A stretch of 64,000 nucleotides of DNA. It comes from Mycobacterium sp. UM_CSW (lineage in GTDB: Bacteria > Actinomycetota > Actinomycetes > Mycobacteriales > Mycobacteriaceae). The notes under the pieces are model-generated. The model worked only from the letters and a program-made list of their open reading frames with translations, was not told where the DNA came from and ran no database searches. The stretch is taken from contig NZ_AUWQ01000029.1 of assembly GCF_000455205.1 (NCBI RefSeq), positions 62,001 through 126,000 of the forward strand. Reading direction: 5' to 3'. Both the position numbers and the translations under genes were made by a program. Below are positions 60,398-64,000 of the stretch, one piece after another; position 1 is the first letter of the stretch; each line of letters begins with the position of its first letter.

Positions 60398-61684
60398 GTG
60401 TCCGACCATCCAACCACCGGCGTGGGTGCGCCCGAGCCGACCACGCAGCCGCCCCCCGAAGCGCCGCCACAGCAGCCGGCGGAACCGGGCGACGAGGCGC
60501 CCACCCGCGCCTTCGCCGGATTCCGCACCGAGCGACGGGTCCCCGGACCCGAGCGGCGGCAGGCGGCCGCCCCCACCGCGCCCGGCCCGGCGCCCGGTGG
60601 GATGCCGCCCTGGGATCCCACACCGGTGACCGGGATCCCGCGCGTCGACCCGACCGCGTTCGGGGCCTATTACAACGGGCCATCAGAGGCGCCACCGGCC
60701 GAGGCGCAGGCGCCGCCGTACCGGCCCGAGCACCTACCGCACACGCCGTATCCGGAGCTGTCCACCGGCATGCTCTTGCGCCCGGTCAAACCGCCGCCAT
60801 CCGAGGGTTGGCGGCGGGTGGTCTACGACCTGTCCGGCCACCTGATCAACCTGGGCGAGAGCCCCCGGGCCCAGCGCCACAACAACCTGGTGGCGCAGGT
60901 CAACCGGCCCCTGCGGGGTTGCTACCGGATCGCGCTGCTGTCGCTGAAGGGCGGCGTCGGCAAGACCACGATCACCGCGACGCTGGGGTCGACGTTCGCG
61001 ACCATCCGCGGGGACCGCGTGGTGGCCGTCGACGCCAACCCCGACCGCGGCACGCTCAGCCAGAAGATCCCGCTGGAGACGGCGGCGACGGTGCGCCAAC
61101 TGCTGCACGACGTTGGAGCGATCGAGCGCTACAGCGACGTCCGCCGGTACACCTCGAAGGGCCCGTCCGGCCTGGAGGTGCTGGCGTCGGAAACCGACCC
61201 CGCGATCTCCGACGCGTTCGGCGCCGAGGACTACAGCCGGGTGCTGGAGATCCTGGAGCGGTTCTACGGCCTGGTGCTCACCGACTGCGGCCCCGGGCTG
61301 CTGCACTCGGTGATGTCGTCGGTGCTGGAGAAGGCCGACGTGTTGCTGGTCGTCGCGTCGGGGTCCATCGACGGCGCGCGCAGCGCCTCGGCGACGCTGG
61401 ACTGGCTGGACGCCCACGGGCACGAGGAGCTGGTCCGCAATTCGATCGCGGTCATCAACGCGGTGCGCCCGCGCACCGGCAAGGTCGACATGAACAAGGT
61501 GGTCGACCACTTCTCGCGCCGCTGCCGCGCGGTGCGGCTGATCCCGTTCGACCCGCACCTCGAGGAGGGCGCCGAGATCGACCTGGACCGGCTGCGGCGC
61601 GGCACGCGCGAAGCGCTCACCGAGCTGGCGGCCGTCGTGGCCGACGGGTTCCCCGGTGACCAGCGCAACCCGGGTCTGGTTTAG
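60398..61684 (+). CDS. ParA/MinD-like ATPase with Pro-rich N-terminus (Rv0530-like)
   Basis: 428 residues. The first 130 are a disordered Pro/Ala/Glu-rich region. The deviant Walker A is LSLKGGVGKTTITATLGSTF (about 182-201), followed by VVAVDANPDRGTL, and the switch-like region LTDCGPGLLHSVMSSVLEKA. This layout, Pro-rich plus SIMIBI ATPase, is the one seen in ESX-associated EspI-type proteins, but no ESX genes are adjacent. GTG 60398 follows a G-rich ribosome site; GTG 60392 is two codons earlier. Confidence 0.88.
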   Translation: MSDHPTTGVGAPEPTTQPPPEAPPQQPAEPGDEAPTRAFAGFRTERRVPGPERRQAAAPTAPGPAPGGMPPWDPTPVTGIPRVDPTAFGAYYNGPSEAPPAEAQAPPYRPEHLPHTPYPELSTGMLLRPVKPPPSEGWRRVVYDLSGHLINLGESPRAQRHNNLVAQVNRPLRGCYRIALLSLKGGVGKTTITATLGSTFATIRGDRVVAVDANPDRGTLSQKIPLETAATVRQLLHDVGAIERYSDVRRYTSKGPSGLEVLASETDPAISDAFGAEDYSRVLEILERFYGLVLTDCGPGLLHSVMSSVLEKADVLLVVASGSIDGARSASATLDWLDAHGHEELVRNSIAVINAVRPRTGKVDMNKVVDHFSRRCRAVRLIPFDPHLEEGAEIDLDRLRRGTREALTELAAVVADGFPGDQRNPGLV

Positions 61685-61690
61685 GAGGGA

Positions 61691-61846
61691 CTAGCGGGGG
61701 TTATCCCCGTGGCCTAACCGCCGCAAGAAGTCAGGATCGTCGTCGGGCCCGATGACGCGGGTCTTCGGCCGGGCCTGTGACCGCGCCGCGCGCCAGCCAA
61801 CGTAGATCAGCGTTCCCAGGATCAGAACGAGTAGCAGGTAGAGCAC
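61691..61846 (-). CDS. 51-residue membrane miniprotein (Rv0530A-like)
   Basis: GTG 61846 to TAG 61691-61693. A strong GGAGGAGG ribosome site precedes the GTG. One membrane helix LYLLLVLILGTLIYVGW (about 2-18), then a basic-acidic cytoplasmic tail (RAARSQARPKTRV, PDDDPDFLRRLG). Matches the small gene I remember as Rv0530A. Convergent with the ParA-like gene with a six-base gap. Below the size limit of most gene finders. Confidence 0.85.
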   Translation of the reverse strand: MLYLLLVLILGTLIYVGWRAARSQARPKTRVIGPDDDPDFLRRLGHGDNPR

Positions 61847-61865
61847 TCAACACCTCCTCCGAGCG

Positions 61866-61886
61866 AATATACGCGGGCCGTAGGCT
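61866..61886. promoter_or_regulatory. Divergent -10 elements (miniprotein / DUF4229 gene)
   Basis: Minus-strand TATATT (61866-61871) serves the 51-residue miniprotein. Plus-strand TAGGCT (61881-61886) ends six bases before GTG 61893 for a leaderless start of the DUF4229 gene. Confidence 0.5.
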
Positions 61887-61892
61887 CGGGGT

Positions 61893-62237
61893 GTGCCAGA
61901 TCGGCCCAGCGACAGCAGCACCGACGAGCGCCCGCGCAATCGGGTGGTCGTCGACGTTTTGCTCTATGCCGCAGCGCGGCTGGCGCTGGTCGCGGCGCTG
62001 AGCGGCGCGATCTACGGGGTCGCGCGATTGCTGGGGATCGCCCAGTTCCCCCTCGTGGTCGCGGTGTTGTTCGCTCTGATCATCGCGATGCCATTGGGCA
62101 TCTGGGTGTTCGGCCCGCTGCGCCGCCGCGCTACCGCGTCGCTCGCGATAGCCGGCGAACGCCGACGCCGCGAACGCGAACAGCTGCAGGCCCGGCTGCG
62201 CGGCGAGGAGCCGCCGCGGCCGGAGCCGGACGCTTAG
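61893..62237 (+). CDS. DUF4229 family membrane protein (Rv0531-like)
   Basis: 114 residues. Polar N-terminus, two membrane helices (VLLYAAARLALVAALSGAIY and FPLVVAVLFALIIAMPLGIW, about 22-41 and 51-70), then a charged helix (GERRRREREQLQARLRGEEP) in the cytoplasm. This is the DUF4229 arrangement; function unknown. Followed by a repeat element and the convergent menA. In H37Rv, PE_PGRS6 and fabH would lie here as I recall; neither is present. Confidence 0.85.
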   Translation: MPDRPSDSSTDERPRNRVVVDVLLYAAARLALVAALSGAIYGVARLLGIAQFPLVVAVLFALIIAMPLGIWVFGPLRRRATASLAIAGERRRREREQLQARLRGEEPPRPEPDA

Positions 62238-62247
62238 CCTCCCCTCG

Positions 62248-62340
62248 TTTGCGTGTGCATCGGCGACGTTGCGCGTGCATCCAGGGCGAAAAAATCGCCC
62301 GGATCCCGCCGTCAGCTCACACGCAAAACCCTGAATGCAC
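62248..62340. repeat. Composite inverted-repeat element between DUF4229 gene and menA
   Basis: Two interleaved inverted repeats: tttgcgtgtg (62248-62257) with cacacgcaaa (62318-62327), perfect; and gtgcatccaggg (62275-62286) with ccctgaatgcac (62329-62340), one mismatch. Inside is gggcga-aaaaa-tcgccc (62284-62300), a hairpin with T/A loop. It fills the gap between convergent genes and probably also ends transcription. Same core as 16854-16910. Confidence 0.75.
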
Positions 62341-62342
62341 AC

Positions 62343-63215
62343 TCAGTGCGCGAGGGCCAACGCGCCCGCCACCGCGAACGCCCACACGACCATCGCCAGC
62401 CCGGTGTCCCGCAGCACCGGAATCAGCTCTCGCCCGCCGCGGCCGGAGCGCACCGGGGCGAGCGCGCGCAGGGCCAGCGGCGTCGCGACCAATCCCACGG
62501 CGCACCACGGCGTCGCCGCCATCAGCACCAGCGTCGCGACCCCCGCGGTCGCCATCAGCGCCTGGTAAAGGATCCGGGTGTGGGCATCGCCCAGCCGCAC
62601 CGCCAGGGTGATCTTGCCGGACTGTGCGTCGGTGGGGATGTCGCGCAGGTTGTTGGCCACCAGCACCGACGACGACATCGCCCCGATCGATACCGCCAGC
62701 ACCGCCCCGACCCAGTCCACCCGCAACGCCTGGGTGTACTCGGTGCCCAGCACGGCAACCAGGCCGAAGAACACGAACACCGCGACCTCGCCAAACCCCG
62801 CGTAGCCGTACGGCTTTGAGCCGCCGGTGTACAGCCACGCGCCGGCGATGCAGGCCGCGCCGACCGCGATCAGCCACGGCGCGCTCAGCAGCGCCAGCAC
62901 CAGCCCGGCGACCGCGCCCAGCGACAGGCTCGTCACCGCCGCGGTCAGCACCGCGCGCGGGGCGGCCAGCCGCGAGCCCACCAGCCGGACCGGGCCGGCG
63001 CGCTCGTCGTCGGTGCCGCGGATGCCGTCGGAGTAGTCGTTGGCGTAGTTCACGCCGACGATCAGCGCCAGCGCGACGGCCAGCGCCAGCAGCGCCTTCC
63101 ACCACACCGCGGATCCCAGCCACGCCGCGGCGCCCGTGCCCGCCACCACCGGCGCCACCGCGTTGGGCAGCGTGCGGGGCCGGGCACCCGAGACCCACTG
63201 CGCGAGACTGGCCAC
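62343..63215 (-). CDS. menA: 1,4-dihydroxy-2-naphthoate octaprenyltransferase MenA
   Basis: Membrane prenyltransferase joining a polyprenyl chain to DHNA in menaquinone synthesis. 290 residues from GTG 63215 ([17 protein letters not shown]); ATG 63233 would add six. UbiA-family aspartate motifs: [15 protein letters not shown] (first) and [12 protein letters not shown] (second), with about eight or nine helices between and around them. [10 protein letters not shown] is typical of MenA. Divergent from mtnP over 34 bases. It is the final membrane step supplying the quinone used by the respiratory chain. Confidence 0.96.
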   Translation of the reverse strand: MASLAQWVSGARPRTLPNAVAPVVAGTGAAAWLGSAVWWKALLALAVALALIVGVNYANDYSDGIRGTDDERAGPVRLVGSRLAAPRAVLTAAVTSLSLGAVAGLVLALLSAPWLIAVGAACIAGAWLYTGGSKPYGYAGFGEVAVFVFFGLVAVLGTEYTQALRVDWVGAVLAVSIGAMSSSVLVANNLRDIPTDAQSGKITLAVRLGDAHTRILYQALMATAGVATLVLMAATPWCAVGLVATPLALRALAPVRSGRGGRELIPVLRDTGLAMVVWAFAVAGALALAH

Positions 63216-63249
63216 CAAGCCATCCTGCCTCATGCACCACAATGGGCGG

Positions 63250-64000
63250 ATGCTCGGAGTCATCGGCGGCAGCGGCTTCTACACGTTCTTCGAGTCCGAC
63301 ACCCGCGACATCGACGTCGACACCCCCTACGGTCCGCCCAGCGCCCCGGTCACGGTGGGCGCCGTCGGCGACCACGAGGTCGCCTTCCTGCCCCGGCACG
63401 GTGCGACCCACCAGTTCTCGGCGCACACCGTGCCGTATCGGGCCAACATGTGGGCGCTGCGCAAGCTGGGCGTGCGGCGGGTTTTCGGCCCCTGCGCGGT
63501 CGGCAGCCTGAACCCCGACAACGGCCCGGGCGCGGTGGTGGTGCCCGACCAGCTGGTGGACCGCACCACCGGCCGCCCCGACACCTACTTCGACTCCGGC
63601 GCCGTCCACGTCGACTTCGCCGACCCGTACTGCCCGACGCTGCGGGCCGCGGCCACGGGCCTGCCCGACGTCGTCGACGGCGGCACCATGGTGGTGATTC
63701 AGGGGCCGCGGTTTTCCACCCGGGCGGAGAGCCGCTGGTTCGCCTCGGCCGGCTTCAGCCTGGTCAACATGACCGGCTATCCGGAGGCCGTGCTGGCGCG
63801 CGAACTCGAAATATGTTACGCGGCAATCGCGTTGGTGACCGACCTGGATGCCGGCGTCCGGGCCGGTGAGGGCGTGAAGGCCGTCGAGGTGTTCGCCCAA
63901 TTCGAGAAGAACATCGGGCCGTTCAAGGAGCTGGTGCGCGCCGCGATCGGCCGGGTCGCCGCCGAGCGCGACTGCACGCACTGCCAGCCGCACACCGGCG
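63250..64000 (+). CDS. mtnP: 5'-methylthioadenosine phosphorylase family protein (3' end outside window)
   Basis: Purine nucleoside/MTA phosphorylase, here 250 residues of an incomplete gene. Phosphate loop [53 protein letters not shown], and the substrate region [20 protein letters not shown] followed by TDLDAG. Salvages adenine from methylthioadenosine left by polyamine or SAM-radical reactions. The counterpart Rv0535 is often named pnp; the NMTGYPE loop fits the MTAP branch. The last visible residues are [10 protein letters not shown]. Confidence 0.92.
   Translation, partial: MLGVIGGSGFYTFFESDTRDIDVDTPYGPPSAPVTVGAVGDHEVAFLPRHGATHQFSAHTVPYRANMWALRKLGVRRVFGPCAVGSLNPDNGPGAVVVPDQLVDRTTGRPDTYFDSGAVHVDFADPYCPTLRAAATGLPDVVDGGTMVVIQGPRFSTRAESRWFASAGFSLVNMTGYPEAVLARELEICYAAIALVTDLDAGVRAGEGVKAVEVFAQFEKNIGPFKELVRAAIGRVAAERDCTHCQPHTG

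Noticed and set aside
62317-63993. 558-codon minus-strand open frame spanning menA and mtnP
   Set aside because: It crosses the menA frame and lies opposite the conserved phosphorylase motifs; shadow frame.
1-64000. CRISPR arrays, tRNA or rRNA genes, insertion sequences, prophage genes
   Set aside because: No regularly spaced repeats, no cloverleaf-type sequences, and no transposase or integrase motifs were found in either strand.

Overview
The window is high-GC actinobacterial chromosome from a slow-growing, non-tuberculous Mycobacterium, plausibly of the M. avium complex. Genus-level markers are mycothiol synthase mshA, heparin-binding haemagglutinin hbhA, cyclopropane mycolate synthase cmaA2, senX3-regX3 and an EsxE/EsxF-like WXG100 pair. 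As I remember it, gene order follows M. tuberculosis H37Rv from about Rv0472c to Rv0535. The clear departures from that order are: no lysE between the YbjN-like gene and gpm1, esxF-esxE where mmpS2-mmpL2 would be, no PE_PGRS6 or fabH before menA, and an accessory block between the heme genes and hemL. No tRNA, rRNA, CRISPR array, prophage or transposase is visible.

Layout. 1-9.9 kb: TetR regulator, DUF445 protein, XRE regulator, hbhA with a strong terminator, deoC, a minus-strand membrane-protein/nitrilase pair, murB and the L,D-transpeptidase lprQ. 9.9-16.8 kb: SDR, ROK regulator, mshA, gpm1, senX3-regX3. 16.9-20.1 kb: three overlapping minus-strand genes ending in a GMC oxidoreductase, with a divergent FadR/GntR regulator. 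20.9-29.2 kb: ppx1, proC, a BldC-like HTH protein, the 33-residue ribosomal protein bS22, galE2 and an acyltransferase. 29.2-32.3 kb, minus strand: cmaA2, hadD and serB1 (mycolate and phosphate functions), then esxE-esxF. 32.4-38.7 kb: glutaredoxin-like gene and hemA-hemC-hemD-hemB with two membrane genes. 38.7-54.3 kb: accessory block with a DJ-1/PfpI enzyme opposite a GlxA-type regulator, a STAS protein, two acyltransferases, an SGNH hydrolase, an esterase, a phospholipase-C-like lipoprotein, an alkanesulfonate monooxygenase beside an MFS transporter, and an amino-acid permease. 54.4-62.2 kb: hemL and a tightly overlapping cytochrome c maturation operon (TlpA-like thioredoxin, ccdA, resB, ccsB), then a ParA-like ATPase. 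62.3-64 kb: menA and mtnP (cut by the window edge).

How the parts fit: the heme genes make the cofactor, and the hemL-linked Ccs system attaches heme to c-type cytochromes, while menA supplies the menaquinone that feeds them electrons. murB and lprQ build and crosslink peptidoglycan; cmaA2 and hadD shape mycolates.

The most interesting unexplained signals are small. (1) A 28-codon cysteine-rich leader ORF with three consecutive Cys codons, leaderless promoter geometry and a strong overlapping hairpin lies in front of the ROK regulator-mshA cluster, and looks like a cysteine-responsive attenuator for mycothiol synthesis. (2) Two other short leader ORFs end in 4-base overlaps with hemA and with the BldC-like gene. 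(3) The EsxE/EsxF pair is separated from any CpnT-type toxin gene and has a mirror-image promoter region. (4) Several palindromic or repeated elements occur, including a perfect 22-bp inverted repeat inside the 5' end of resB. About sixteen start codons have a TANNNT hexamer 5-8 bases upstream, so leaderless transcription is common here.
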